64,000 bases of DNA from Neodiprion pinetum (taxonomy: Eukaryota > Arthropoda > Insecta > Hymenoptera > Diprionidae). This document shows positions 50,730 to 63,974 of this stretch, piece by piece. The notes beneath the pieces are model-generated. The model searched no databases, was not told the DNA's origin, and was given only the letters and a program-made list of their open reading frames with translations. Position 1 is the first letter of the stretch. Each line of letters opens with the position of its first letter. The position numbers and the translations under genes are program-made. Location: positions 5,649,257 through 5,713,256 of the forward strand of contig NC_060232.1 in the NCBI RefSeq assembly GCF_021155775.2. The letters are read 5' to 3'.

Positions 50730-53700
50730 AAACACAAGTCTGTGCTGAAAGTATCTAACGACAAGTCCATAAACGTACACCAAGGTGAGCAGAGTAAAGC
50801 CTGTTCTTTGTACATTTTTTATTTATTGTTTTCTTATACACTTGCCTGGAGATACGCTATTCTTGCGATATTTTCCCTGTCGGCATAACTATTTATTATC
50901 TATCTCATAATTACCTCTGAATTACGACTCAGGGGTATCACCGACTTCAATTAATCCAATCTTGAATCTGGGATAAAAATCGCATATTATTCTTTCTTAA
51001 CAAAGGAGAGTAAATCAAAAGTACACTCAGGCGTTTTGTTATAATGTTATAAGACTTTCCTATGTTCTTCTCCAGTATATAAAGATTATCATAATGATTC
51101 AACTGGAAGGTCGTTAAAGACTTCAATAAAACTAAATTAACATACATTCCATAAAACGCTTTCATGTATTAAATCTTCTCAACGCAAATTACGGTTTGAG
51201 AATTATATTCTCTGTATAGATCTACATTTTTTTTATGGCTGAATGAACATCCAATGTGACGAAAAGAACCTGTTACTTATTTATTATCACTATGAAATGT
51301 GATATTATATCTCCATTAAGAAGATCGATTGAATATGAGCACAGCCTGTTCACTACTGATGTTTATATCCAGACCAATAGTCTTTGAGAATAACTCGAAA
51401 AGCACATGTTATTTGTCAAAAATACAGTATGAATTTGTATTCACATACAGGTATCTGATTTTTAAGCTATGTGATCATATATTTTCAATCCAGTACTTTA
51501 TACTCCAGCTGCAAAATTGTATGATGCTTAGATGAAGCAAATATTTATAGTTTCAACAATCATTCAAATATTATTCAGGAAATGATTTGATAACTGAAGA
51601 TATACCATAGAGAAGAAAGTATGTTGTAACTACTTGAATATGTAGCAAGGTATAAATATATATGTATAAAAATCAATTAATATAAATAATCTGAAAATAA
51701 GCAGCATTAGTAATAAATCTTACTCAGTAGTTGGTAAATATATCCAACGTTGCTAGAACGTTTATACTTTCCAATAAAACAAAAAAATTCATTAAAAAAA
51801 TATATATAAATAAGTGGAAGAAAAATAATGTATGAGTAGAATGAAGAAAAGAAAAAACCATTTAATATTGTAAAACTAGTTTTTCTTTTCAAGTCAAACC
51901 AGGTTGTACTTGGCAGCTTAATACCAAAAAATACAAGGAAAAAAACTACAAAAAAAAAACAAAAAAAAAAACACGCACATGTCTCTATTTTTGCAGTTAC
52001 ACATTTTCACTACATTTATACATTCAAAGGATATTCGAACTGTACTTGTACGATTACCAATGTAATTTGTATGACGTAGAGACTTTTATCATCGATTTAC
52101 CACATGTATTACAGATGCTAATTTTTTGTGTGTCATAATCGTGCTCCGCGCATTGAATATGCTCTCGTTACTTATAGAAAAACTTCGACGCTGATTATAA
52201 ATTAAAATCAGTGACATACGAGTTGGCAACTATTATATACTAAAAAAGGCTTATAAACGAAAAAACTATCTGGCAATATACCAATTTGTATTGGTAGGTG
52301 TGCAGTTCTCCAGAGGTGCAGCTAGTGCCTCGAAGTGATTTAGTCTTTTTTTAGTGATGTGAAGCTGCTCGTACTAGAAACATAAGCAACATTTATTGAT
52401 CATTATATTTTTTCCATTATGAGTTGAGTATCGTTGTTTTATATATTTCGGCTGTTGTAGATTTTCAAATAACCACAATCACAGCATTGCGTGAGACTGA
52501 TACTGGCAGTTCTTGATTGTTAGAAATTTTTTTAAATGATGCTGAAGCGTAAACATTTCGTATTTGTTATTTGATACCTATCTAGTAATTATAAATAGGA
52601 TTCTTATGTTGCATTTACTAAGTTGAATACTTTCCTGCACTTATATCACACGTCTATTCACCAAGTTGTTGAGCATTGCACTAAGGTTTATTTAAGTATA
52701 AAAGTGAGAAAATACTATAAACAATATTTAAAACAAAAAATAAACAAATTAAATGATGTATGTAAAAATATATATATATAAATATATGTGTGTGTGTATG
52801 TATGTATATATATATACACACACATATATATTTATGTATAATACTTGTAGATAAACTAGTTTGACTGTAATATTTAGGTGCCTTCCTTTTATTAAATCAG
52901 TTTCAAAGCTTGGCTCTATCGTCATTTTCCACAGAGAACCGATTAGTTTTTAAGCTAATATGTATTTTTGAGAGTCGAAACCCCAGAGTAAATTAGATTT
53001 ATCATTGGGTTTCATTCAAACGTTTCTCACGAAAATAATGATCAGGCTTAGCTACTGATAACTAAATTTGGATTCGTACTTTATGAAATCGATTTCCGAT
53101 TTCGTATAAATAAAATTTTTCTTCACCATCTTAAGTTCAAATCCATACGGACCAAATATTGAAGGTATTTTCACGCCATTGTTATTAATATTATTATTAT
53201 TAATATTATTGTTATTAATTTACGATTATTTCTACTATTACCATATTACCAGATTTATTAAATATGAGAATGGGAAGCAGGATATTTTCGAAAAAAAAAA
53301 AAATGCTTCATAAAATTGCTACTATTTATCAACTATTGAATGCAAGGGTTGTAATATATGTTTAGATTTCCTTGAATACTTGTGAGTTGAAACAACATTG
53401 ATCGCATTCCACCCCTTGATAGCTTCTAGTAACTGCATATTTATTGCTTTTAATTTGTCATTTTTCTATTCTTCGTAGGGATGCATAAATGAATCTTTCT
53501 TTTGCTGTAACCTGTATCTCTCTAACTTCGATTTATTCACGGTCTGTAAAGCAAATGTTTCAGCATTTAAAAAAATTCCGTTTAAACTTGTAATTGTATT
53601 TTAAATTACAAAGGTACGAGATAGTATACATATACACAAATTAATGAGGTGTGCCTGAGGTTGAAGTAGAGAAATAACGTTAGCATTTATTTGACATCAG

Positions 53701-54574
53701 CATCTTTGTTATGTTAATATGCCAACAGTTATTGTCAAGTCGGTAATGGTAATTTAAGAACCACACTTGTCGCGTTCTTAAATAATCAAATTTCTTCACA
53801 ATGTGCGAGGAATTGTTGCTACGATGAATCTATTACCCTGCTTTGCCTTCATTTTATAACTGAAATCATGAGTTTTCTAAATCAAATGTTGTCGACGTTC
53901 TCGAAATATTTTTTTTCAAGAGATTACAGCCGTATATTTATTTATGTATACAGTTTTGTTGTTTTACTATATTATATTGTTATTAAAATTATTATATGTA
54001 TAGTTGTCCACATTTCTTATCGAACGTACTAGATGCAAGTATAGTGCAGGTCTACAATATTAATTCAACCATCTTCTTACTATTCTTAGGACAAATATAA
54101 TATATTCGAAAGTTTCAATACTTGGCTGATGGAATATTCAGTGGTATGAATATTCATTTATGTGCTGAACTGTTTTGTCTACTAAGGCGGCTTTAATGTA
54201 ATATTATTTATTACATTTATCATTTGAGTGATTAATTGAATGATGTACAATGTACATACATGAAATGAATAAAAATGTACCTATATGTATAAAAAAAAGA
54301 AGACAGCTACAAATAAAGTCTATTATCATGTGATATGAGAATTAAACAATTTTTCCATAGTATATCTTTAAAAAAATACTTTAACTTATATTAAGGTGTC
54401 ATGTGTCTGATGTATGTATACGTCAAGTCTAAATATGTTGTTTGCATTACGGTATACCTAAGATCAATATCGGAGTTCTAAGACAATTTGCGTTATTAGT
54501 AATTCCTTGAAATTATTATGGATATCAATTATCGAAATAATATTTGATCTTTAGTAATAAAATATAATTTGTAG
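50730..54574. other. 3'UTR/intergenic stretch between convergent AAK1 and TMEM179
   Basis: No exon was recognised. The left part is likely AAK1 3'UTR; an AATAAA near 54268 is one candidate end. TA/TG microsatellites lie at about 52768-52830, and a TTA-rich patch at about 53180-53220. Confidence 0.5.
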
Positions 54575-55634
54575 TCACCAGCAACAACAACTTTTCCCAT
54601 TCAAATCAATCTGCCTCTCTCTAGCCATGAGAAGGTTTATAGTAAGAATACCTATCCATGCGAACAAGTTAAACCAACTGGTTGTAATAGCTAATTGCAA
54701 GGATAGTCCGGTATTGATCTCATCCCCGCGTCTCCAGTTATTAGCATCTGGCTGTAGATAATCCATGTAATCAAACACGGCTCCACAAGATAAGCGATTA
54801 TGAATCACCTGAAAAGTTGAGGCTTTTGTCAGAAATAATACTTTTGTAGTTTCTAAAACTGATGTGAAAGTTGCAGCAATTTATTATGCTTCTCCCTTTC
54901 GTTCTGATTTACGATCGAAATTATTTTAGATTGATTACAGAATACGATAACGTCCACAATACCTGAACTTCACGACCACTCGATCCTAAGAGTTGAACCA
55001 TGTTCCTTCGATATTGGTTACAGGTTTTATAGTACCCGTCAGTTAACAGTACAGCATGTGATAGGGAGAGAAAAAAGATGAACACTCCTAAAAATCCAGC
55101 TAAAAACCATCGCTTACAAATAGTTCTTCGTTTGGGTCCCACCACAACGACATTTCCCTGCTCTGCCCTGAGGAATGAAATTATTTGTTTATTTCGAGTT
55201 CGCTGCATTCAACAACGTATCAATTAAATTTAATTTATCAGGTATTTATTCCAGAGTTAACGTGTTATTTACCTATGGTCGGATGAAGATGTCATTTGAA
55301 TCTGTTTAGGATCCCCTAAGTTTCTGTTAATGCATGTTCTGTAACCATGATAAATTGCAAGAACCAGCCCGACAATCAGTACCGGAACTAGACCATATGA
55401 TGTGAAATGGCACAGCTTAACATCGCCCCCCATAAAAGTACTGAATGTGTTGACACCATACAAAATACACCCACAATCTACGCTAATACAAACATCTAGA
55501 GTCCAAGCCCAGTGCTGCCATACTATGAGCAGACAAATTGTGGATGTCGTTGACAAGATTGCAGAGACCGAATACAAAACTGCAAGTTGCTTTTCAGCTT
55601 GTTCACTTTTTGCATATAATTCGATACTTGACAT
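54575..55634 (-). CDS. TMEM179: transmembrane protein 179
   Basis: This is a small multi-pass membrane protein of unknown biochemical role, conserved across animals. Three in-phase exons (55273-55634, 54963-55167, 54575-54808) give 266 residues, against about 233 in human. The first segment has hydrophobic stretches at about residues 18-42 and 75-97. The second has FLAGFLGVFIFFLSLSHAVLL. The third holds the family hallmark FDYMDYLQPDANNWRRG, INTGLSLQ, then a last membrane segment WFNLFAWIGILTINLL and a cysteine-rich tail ending CCCW. Four membrane helices are thus visible. The ATG at 55632-55634 precedes a short cytosolic segment matching the family's N-terminal layout. It may be neuronal, by analogy with vertebrates. 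Confidence 0.9.
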
Positions 55635-58600
55635 GTTTCAAGTATTCTAAACTTTAATCGGTACAGTCAAAATCAGACGCGCATTGCGCATATATCGCCT
55701 ACAGTTTGAACGTAAATATGCTATTACACACTCATCGTTTTCACTACCTTATTTACACTGTACTTATCATTTATTTATATTGGATTTTTCCTCATATTTT
55801 GTTCTGCTCAGAAAACTTAAAAGTCGTGTATTTCCATGGAAACTGAGCTGAGCGTTCTCCAGAACGCAGAGAACCGTACTAATTGTAAGCGTTGCCAAGA
55901 AACTGTGGGTACAGTTTATATTAAACAGAGTATATACCGGTGTCTGATGCTAAATGCAGAACACGATAACTACCAATTAATTTTGCTACACAAATACACA
56001 GCATGTCAGAAATGGAATACAAAATAACTATTCACCACCTTGGATTAATTTTACAGCATGATACAGAAAACTTTTTAGTGTTGTAGAATTTGAATATTTT
56101 CGAATTATTCAACAAATATGGTCCTCAGCCTCAGTCTTTAATTTGCAGATATCTTATTCTCACCTAATATTTAGTCTAAATGAAACATTTCACTCAATAT
56201 TATTTCTGCTTCTGGAAAGTGGTGCATTAAATTTACCGAAGGATGCAGTTTATCGATTGTACCAGTGACACATCTCATGTACATTTTCAAATTGAGATTA
56301 TTGCGACAGTATTGCGATTTTCACACTGAAACTTTGCTTGAATTGATCGAGTGACTGCGTAATAAATTTGGTGACACAGTGCGAGAAAATTTCAAACCAT
56401 TCAGAACAACGAGTATGTGGTTCAAAGCTGATCAAACTATACTACTCCACTGACTGAGATAGTGCTGGATAGTGCGTCGAAGATAGCTGAAAATATTCCA
56501 TTATGTGTCAACTGTGATATACATATGAGTGTACATGGAATAGAATGAATTCTTATTTAATATTTATTAACTGTTTACCTTGGGGCGCAAACAACACTTT
56601 ATATTCATACTACAAGTTATGATAAATTTATTTGGCAAGGAACACACTGACATTTATTGCTTGATTGATAATCGAGCACCGAAGCAACACAAGAGTTTTG
56701 ATTTCTCATGAATAAGATTTAAATTCTGGCACAGATTGTTAATTCCGCTTTCTACGCTACACAATTCTTGGAATATTTAAATATGTTAAACGACGTGAAA
56801 ACGTTTTATGCGCATTTTATACCACAGGTACATGATATCAGGTCAACCTGCATGATCAGATAAACTTAGATAAGATTAAGCGCCATGCTCGATGAATCAG
56901 CGAATGTGAGATTTTATTATTTTTCTACCAAAGATCCAAGGGAACACAATACAAGTAAAATACACAAACGGATATCGAATTTGAGGGATAATCTAAGTCG
57001 CACGTTCATTCATAGTATATACCTAGTATGCAAATCACATATGTCGAATATTGACAGACCAATATTTGTTTAACTTGGTTGAATATATGAACTTTCGAAG
57101 GATAGTGAAAGAAATTGAAATATGGAAGAGGAATGTAAAATCAGATCTTCTTATGTTAATAGTAATCGATTTCACAGTTATGTTACATTATGTCGCTCAC
57201 ATGGCTTGATCCACATAGTCCGTGGCTTGATCCAATATTAGAAGAAAATATATTTAGTTTGAATATAAACGCAAATTACATTTTATTTACATGTTTCTTT
57301 ATTTTGTTTTATTATGGTATAGCTTATTTGAATGGACAACAAAACATTGTTGTCTTACAATGCATGGAAAAAAAAATTTCTATGTACAGGGCAGGGAGAA
57401 ATCGATGCTAGTCTCTATATGGGCAGGTAGCCAATTGATCATTTCCGTCTATAAGAAAAATAAGAATCTATGTTAAACTTGTGAAGATTGATGAAAAGAA
57501 AATTAGATTCGAAGTCAACCAAGTGTGTAAATAATTAGAATTAAACGTAATTTCAGATATGCCAATTGTTAGTTGTAGCACCATCTTTTATGTTACATTA
57601 AATATGAAAAATATGGATGAAGCCCATGAAGGATACAGAGTAGAAGCCAATCTCTAATGTGAAAATCGTGTATTTTATTTTTATGTTCAACTTAAATACA
57701 TTTAATTCAAGTGACCTAGTTAAAATTAGCTAGGAAAGTTTTTAAACTGTAAAAACTCTTCAACCAGAGTCAAGTAAACAGAAAGCAAGGAGTATTCCGA
57801 ACAAAATAAAATCGATACTTTTCAATCGAATTCAGCGGTACTGACACATTACTTCTTTAAATATCAAACCAGAAGTGAACGCCCACAACAGCATACTACA
57901 TTTCAATTGGATTCATTTTATTACGAAGAGGAACGTTTTTCGTGGCAAGTGATGAAATATAATATGCAAGCTACTGTGCCAAGTATCGATGAAATTCAAT
58001 AACAGTATTTATAAATTAGTTCAAGCCGCGTGTGCTACCAGAGATTATAAATAAACATCTACCGCATTGTGGAACAATTATCATTCTCATGTACACATCA
58101 CGTTCACATCGCAGTAATTCAAATAGAAGTCGAAGAGTTTTACTGTGAATTATTTTATCATCATTTAGGTAAGGACCCTGTAATCAACACGTACTCATTT
58201 CGATAGATTCATCAGACTGATTATTATTCGTTTCCCAAGGTGGATTTTTGAAAGAAACCCTATTACCGTCAGAAGCGTTAAGATGGATAAGCTTCAATAT
58301 CTGAACTGTAGTAATTAAAATTTTTTGTAAATTAAACTATGTTTAGTATTAATGATTCAGGTAAACTGTAAAATGAATACATGTGGTAGTGGGTATACGA
58401 ATATGTAATAAAATCACATGTATTTAAATAACTAATATATTTTCACTACTATCAGTTAAAAGAGCTAATGAGAATTGAGATTTCGTTTTTAAAATTGGCT
58501 CCAAATGACTTTGGGACATGCTACAACTGTTCCTGCTCAAATTTATTAGCCAATCAAAAACTCAACTCATTTTCATTACGACAGCTGATATTGTACAGCG

Positions 58601-58837
58601 ACTATGACGTGAAAATCTTTCAAAAAACGGATGAAAATTAAAAAATTCAATTCCTATTCTTCAAAACAGTTTGTATGTATAATACTTGGAAAATTCTGAT
58701 TTTTTGCACGTCAGAATTATACATTTTTCTCTGTATTAAGCTATTAGTCAAGTGCCCTTGAAATAACAATAAAATTTAAGAGAAGGATCGTTCGTAGCAA
58801 ACAAGGTTGACTAAAGGTGAATTTGAGACACACACTC
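55635..58837. other. intergenic region between TMEM179 and TIMM23, nothing recognised
   Basis: About 3.2 kb contain only short AT-rich open frames of 60-75 codons with no recognisable protein features. The right end holds the TIMM23 3'UTR. The TMEM179 promoter should be in the first few hundred bases. Confidence 0.5.
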
Positions 58838-60504
58838 TTACGCCGGATTGATGCGTTGATGACTGATTTGTGAAAGTGTTTCCCGGTTATTCCATAGACA
58901 GTATGCTGCGGCTATTGCAAATCCAATTCCTCCTCCCGACGCACATTTCCGTAATCCAGCTGAAAATATTTATAATACCACCTTCATTGCTGTATGATAC
59001 AAAGCCTCTATATTGATCGCTAATAAATGAATAATTTAAAATATCGTCAATAAATATTTAAGCAAACTCAAATGGAAATAATTTGTAGAGCACAACAATT
59101 GCACAATATGTTGGTAAATTGTTTTAACAGTAGTAAACCAAGTCCACTGGGAATTGCAAATAAAGACGCACATGTAGATTTGAATAGCATTCCAGTGGCA
59201 GTCGCAGCTCCAAGAGTATTTATCGAGTCATCTGTTCCTCTAGCCCAAGAAAGTATGACTCCAAAGCCACTGTACATTACCGATATGACTCCTAATGTGT
59301 TTGCCAGTGACGAGCCATGCTTCATTACATGATTTATCAACCTAGAAAAGGAAATGATTGAAGATGAAAAAATTCGTCGAAAATCCGGTCAGGAAGAAGA
59401 AAAATTAATACTTTGAAGAACGTGAATATAAAAAGAGTCGACGTTTCGGCCGGGCCCTGCCGACCATCCTCAGGGATAAATTCTATAATGATTAACAAAA
59501 AAATAGGATGCTTCAGCATAACAAATCTGAATTGAAAGCAAGGAATATGTTTAAAAACAATATTTGTTGTTGTACAAAATTAGGTGAAAATTGAAACGTT
59601 TCAAGAAACTGTCAGAGTGACAGTTTTAGGTTAAATGTCAAAATTTTTTTTTTGAAAATAGGTTAATCAGAGGAAAAATTGGTTGATGAGCAATGAAAAT
59701 ATGTCAGAAAAAGGTTATTAATAATTTAGGAGATGGAATTGGGAAAAGATCAAATTAATTTTGAAAAGATTACTCACAAACAATGACGACCAGTACATGC
59801 TTAGGTGTTGTTAGTTGTACAGCATTTCGGAAAAAAAAAAAAAAAAAAAAAAAAGGAAATGATTGCGATTCAGATGTACGTATAATATGCAGTTTCAAAT
59901 AATTCTTTCAACGAAACTATGGCGTTGTCCTAATCTTGCTGCATTTTCAAAATGTACAATCCTCAATACGCATTGAAACTAGATGTGCCGAATGATTAAT
60001 GAGTGTAGATGATATTATGATATTACACCATTTATTGTAAAGTATCCTATTACGTAATAACTCACTGTGTTCTCCTAAGGTTGCCAGTTTGTCCAGCTAA
60101 GGTTGTGGCTTTAATTCCTTTATAAAAACCAGAAGTGCCACCTAGGCCAGCGCCAATTATGCACGCAGCTCCAATTTGACTAAAGGCTAATTCAAGTCGA
60201 CCTCGTTGTTTCACAGCTCCTTCAGGGAATATAAATTCCGGCTGGCTGGCAGGCAGGTAGCTTGGGTCAAAGTTCAAATATGGACTAAGAGGTGCCAATC
60301 CTGGTTGTGAGGTGACTGAAATATTGACAGCAACAAGTTTGGTATTAATTAAATACATTCCCAAACTGTAAGCAATGTAAGGAATTTAACAAGGTAACCA
60401 AACCAAATACCCTGAGAAGACACTGTATTCTCTCTAGCGGAAGGTGTAGCCTTTTCCTTATCTCCCAAGATCTTAGCATGAAAATCATTGATGATTGATG
60501 TCAT
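58838..60504 (-). CDS. Tim23: mitochondrial import inner membrane translocase subunit Tim23
   Basis: This is the channel-family core subunit of the TIM23 complex, which imports presequence proteins across the mitochondrial inner membrane. Four in-phase exons (60411-60504, 60066-60315, 59172-59341, 58838-58959) give 211 residues, against 209 in human. The N-terminal intermembrane-space part includes LSPYLNFDPSYL and PEFIFPEGAVKQRGR. The Tim17/22/23-type four-helix region follows with LELAFSQIG, GTSGFYKG, SSLANTLGVISVMYSG, RGTDDSINTLGAATATGMLFKST and a GLRKCASGGGIGFAIAAA helix. The ATG at 60502-60504 begins MTSIINDFHAK. Upstream sequence may form a divergent promoter with a possible plus-strand transcript at 60.9 kb. 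Confidence 0.94.
59435..59475 (-). ncRNA. hammerhead-ribozyme-like motif (possible Penelope-like element remnant)
   Basis: In the second Tim23 intron, the minus strand reads CTGAGGA, a strong hairpin (GGTCGG pairing with CCGGCC across a CAGGGC loop), then GAAACGTC. This is the CUGANGA / stem II / GAAA core of a hammerhead ribozyme, with almost no stem III, as described for type I hammerheads of Penelope-like retroelements. One unpaired T precedes stem II and stem I is weak, so activity is uncertain. No reverse transcriptase is nearby. Confidence 0.45.
59831..59853. repeat. poly(A) run in Tim23 intron
   Basis: A homopolymer of about 23 adenines lies in the same intron as the hammerhead-like motif. 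It might be a retroelement tail or a simple microsatellite. Confidence 0.85.
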
Positions 60505-60941
60505 GACAATTTCTATGGTGAGAATGATGTCAGCACGATAAATTGCAACTATACGCTATGTGCAAATATCGCGTACTGATGGTGATATACCGAGACTTTA
60601 GAGTACATACTAATTTTTGTCAATGTCATTGCTGAATTGTACGTAATTTCGATGTTCTCGATTTCGCTACGACAGTCTAATGACAGTGGTATCGCGTTTG
60701 TTATTGCATAATTGTTTCACGTGGGGAGTAGACTTCAGACCCATAGAGTTGGAGGAAAAGTGAGGTTATGCGACGATACTAAGATGTTGGTGAGTGATCA
60801 TCGGCGTATTTATACGCCTCTAAAGAAGCAGTGAGACAATACATAATATGAGATCGAACAAGCACAAAGATTCGACGAATCTTGACTCGTTTTTAACGTT
60901 TTATAGACACGTACACATGCACTCACTGAAAGTTCGGAATA

Positions 60942-61525
60942 ATGACAAAGTTTGTCATGATATGGCAACACGACATTACTTCAAATTTACCTGAATTTTG
61001 CGAGTTGATGTCACGTAAGTCAATCATTTTCGTGTGGATTTAATTGTTTTATAGCTAGCCACGAATAAACGAGAGCAACTACGCTCCCTGATCATTAGAT
61101 GCGAATTTTGCAATGAATGACCGGGTTGCGTGCTCAATCTGTGGATCGAACTCGACAATCCATTAACATGTTGAATTGTTACCAACATTGAAATACAGTT
61201 GGTACTAGTAGAGCCTGAAGTCAGGCTTGTATGTACATACGTGACATGCGTGAAACATGTGAGGTAACGAACGTACGCATTGTGAGCAGAGGTTTCTCTC
61301 TGTTGTCCGTCGTGTCAGTGTTCGCAACCCTGCTTCGAAAATACTTAATCGTATTGTGTCAAATTCCATTGAATTCCAGTAACCTAGAGTATGTATTCTC
61401 CAGCAGCAGACTCTCAGTTCCAGCTTGAATAGTATTATACATTGAAAACAGATTTGGCGAAGAAATTGAATCGGGAGATATCGAACCTGGTGACCCAGAC
61501 TTCGGTAAGCGTTGCCGGTTTTTAA
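60942..61525 (+). CDS. possible small two-exon gene, function unknown
   Basis: An ATG at 60942 opens a 24-codon frame that includes WQHDITSNLPEFCELMS and ends in a perfect donor, GTAAGT (61015). An acceptor AG at 61450-61451 rejoins it in phase to a second frame reading LAKKLNREISNLVTQTS, which stops at 61523-61525, for 48 residues in all. The second segment may itself end at a GTAAGC donor (61505) and continue elsewhere. I do not recognise the protein. It lies divergent from Tim23, about 440 bp from its ATG, a common place for a shared promoter. This may be chance. Confidence 0.25.
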
Positions 61526-62952
61526 ATCAACTCATAAGAATATAATTATCACTGATCTTTGATGATTACACATGACAAAGTAATGAAGTGTACTTCAGGT
61601 ATTTTCTTTATTTCGTCGAATTTACATAAGGCGTATAGAAGACTTGGGATTATTTTATCTTTTTATTATTTAGTCTTTCAGTTTTATAAAGCAAAGTCAT
61701 AGAACACATTTGAAATGAAAAATGCATAATTAATAAATTCATAGTACAAAAGACAAAAAAATTCCATGGATGTACTTTTATTTTTTTTAACAACGCGTTA
61801 GTAATAATCGTGAGTAATATTTAAATTGAAAGAAAAATCCATATAAATAGCTATTACTTAAAAGATTATGGGATAATAGTAAAAAGTAAATTAAATAGGA
61901 CGAGCTAGAATGAACGTTCACATTGTTTTCTGGACACGTACATATACTAAAATATTGGAAAGACAATGTAAAACACAATTAAAAAAAAAAAAAAAAATAG
62001 ATACAAAATAAACACTAGTATCATAACAAAGTATTAGTTCACGAAATCTATAAATAATCACTGTAAGTTTTCAAAAAGTCATAAAATACAGATCCAAATG
62101 GATCGGTGATATTTCACTGATAACTAATTGAATTCTTCCATGTAGACTTATAATTCTGTCATTTTTAATTATGAATGGATCTGTGGTCCAATCATCACGT
62201 ACTTAATTTTATATAGAAATCAGATAACGCAATTAGTAGACAAAGACAAGTCTGCACAACTATATGGATCGCCTGTAGATATCTTACTTGTTGGTATTTT
62301 AGAAGTAATGAAATGCGTTTTAATGACATTCACAGGAATGCCAGAAAATGAATTTCACGTACATAATTATAAGTGGAATGAACTTTTCAAAAATTGATTT
62401 CAACCAGAATTTAATTATGAATAATTAAGTAGAAATGAGTACAAATTTAAGAATCATATTTCAGAGAGCCTCGATACAGACACTTTATATCCAGTTGGGA
62501 TTACTAAAAATATTTCACCTGCATTTTAGACCGTTTACGTTATAACTACACCGTCCAAACTTCAACAAATAGGTACATCATCCGCATGATTGTATAGTTT
62601 ACATTGTCGAACAGAAGAATATAATCTCCTCAACAAATGGTGTTTAACTAAATAATCACCACTTTCATAACGTTATTTGGTAGTTGACATTTTCTTGTAA
62701 AAAGTATGCATGCTATGTAAACAAGTACAGTAAATAGCCTCCACGCTAAATTATCCGTTTATACGATATTAACAAATGTGGAAGTCTTTTCAGCTTTTGT
62801 ATGATGATAATTGTGTCGTGTATAACATCAATTCAATAGTGTCTAATTTCGTTACTTCTATTCAGACCTGGAATCCACATGGGACTTTTGCAATATACGG
62901 TATTAGTATCAACAACTTTTCAAATTAGACAAGGTCAATTGATCAACATGAT
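61526..62952. other. intergenic region before LMF2 3' end, nothing recognised
   Basis: AT-rich, with a poly(A) run at about 61981-61997 and no supported exon on either strand. The right part probably contains the LMF2 3'UTR. Confidence 0.5.
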
Positions 62953-63974
62953 TTAGTGTTTCACCCGATTATAACCGCTCATAATTATTGCACATCCCGC
63001 AGTAAATACACTCCATAAAAGGAGACTAGCTTCTACTCTTCCTACGACAGCTCTCAGGCTGTCTAGAATTAATTTCAAAGATGGGTTCACACTCTGCTCA
63101 TCAGGCTTGTCTTGGATGATCTTCATTTTCGATAAATACTCCAATAGTGGTGGGTGATCTTTGCTGAAGATCGGGAAGTATTCGCCAATCTTCTCCCTGG
63201 TCCACCAGGTCGAACTGTGTCTAACATACGAGAATTTTCAATTAGGTATTACTAGGAACTTAGAAACCTCCTGTGAGCAACACGCGAGTAAAGATAATGT
63301 CCTCGTACCTTTGACTCCATGGGGTGTAATGATAGTGGTAGAGGCTTGCTTTTATGTATTTAGGCGGGCTGTCTCTGAACGGATTCTGAGCCTGATTAAT
63401 AAGTGCCAGTACTTCCGGTTGTCCCGACAAAAGTCTATAGGCTAATGACATTAACCATGGGTTTTGATGGTATGTTCCTAGTGCAGCAAACCACATTTGC
63501 CAATCTAGACGAGGCTGATGTGGTGCTATAAAAAATGACCATGATCGGTTAATTATCGAGCTCAACATTGAAAGCAAATTTGCTTGTTACTTCTCAACGG
63601 AAAATGTTACCAAATAACTAAAGACTTGAATTGATATCTACGTCTGTTAACTGTTACAGCGGCAAGAATATGTACTATTTTACTTTTTAAATACTCAACA
63701 TGCCTGCCACTGCAGATTCGTTTTTCAACTTACCAACAAAAGGTAAAGAATTATTGACATTTCCTGGCTTGTATAAGAATTCATATTCTCGCCAAGGTCC
63801 GTCTATGCTGTTGCTTCCTTCTATAATAACTTCTGGTCTTCCTCCCACTCCTGTCATTCGTCGGAATAATCCGTAACTATTAACGAGATGGAGATGATCT
63901 ACGTCTGAATGCATATGCTTGAGTAGACTTGGGACTGTAGAATTGTGTGAAGAATGGAGCGTGGCGTACGGCAC
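62953..63974 (-). CDS. LMF2: lipase maturation factor 2, C-terminal part (partial)
   Basis: This is a multi-pass ER membrane protein of the family needed to fold dimeric lipases. The last three exons are in the window: 63734-63974, 63309-63525 and 62953-63220, in phase. An acceptor at 63975 shows that earlier exons lie beyond the right edge. Visible hallmarks are VNSYGLFRRMTGVGGRPE, a WREYEFLYKPGN segment, PHQPRLDWQMWFAALG, NPWLMSLAYRLLSGQPEV and a C-terminal W-W-T-R-E-K followed by EYFPIF. Near the end, residues SLLLWSVFTAGCAIIMSG form a last hydrophobic helix before a short basic tail. The sequence fits LMF2 better than LMF1 at the SYGLFRRMTG block, but the N-terminal part is needed to be certain. 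Confidence 0.9.

Noticed and set aside
57190..57411. 73-codon plus-strand frame with a hydrophobic stretch
   Set aside because: AT-rich and isolated, with no family resemblance and no supporting splice sites.
61231..61428. 65-codon plus-strand frame
   Set aside because: It lies between the two candidate exons of the possible small gene and shows no protein-like features.
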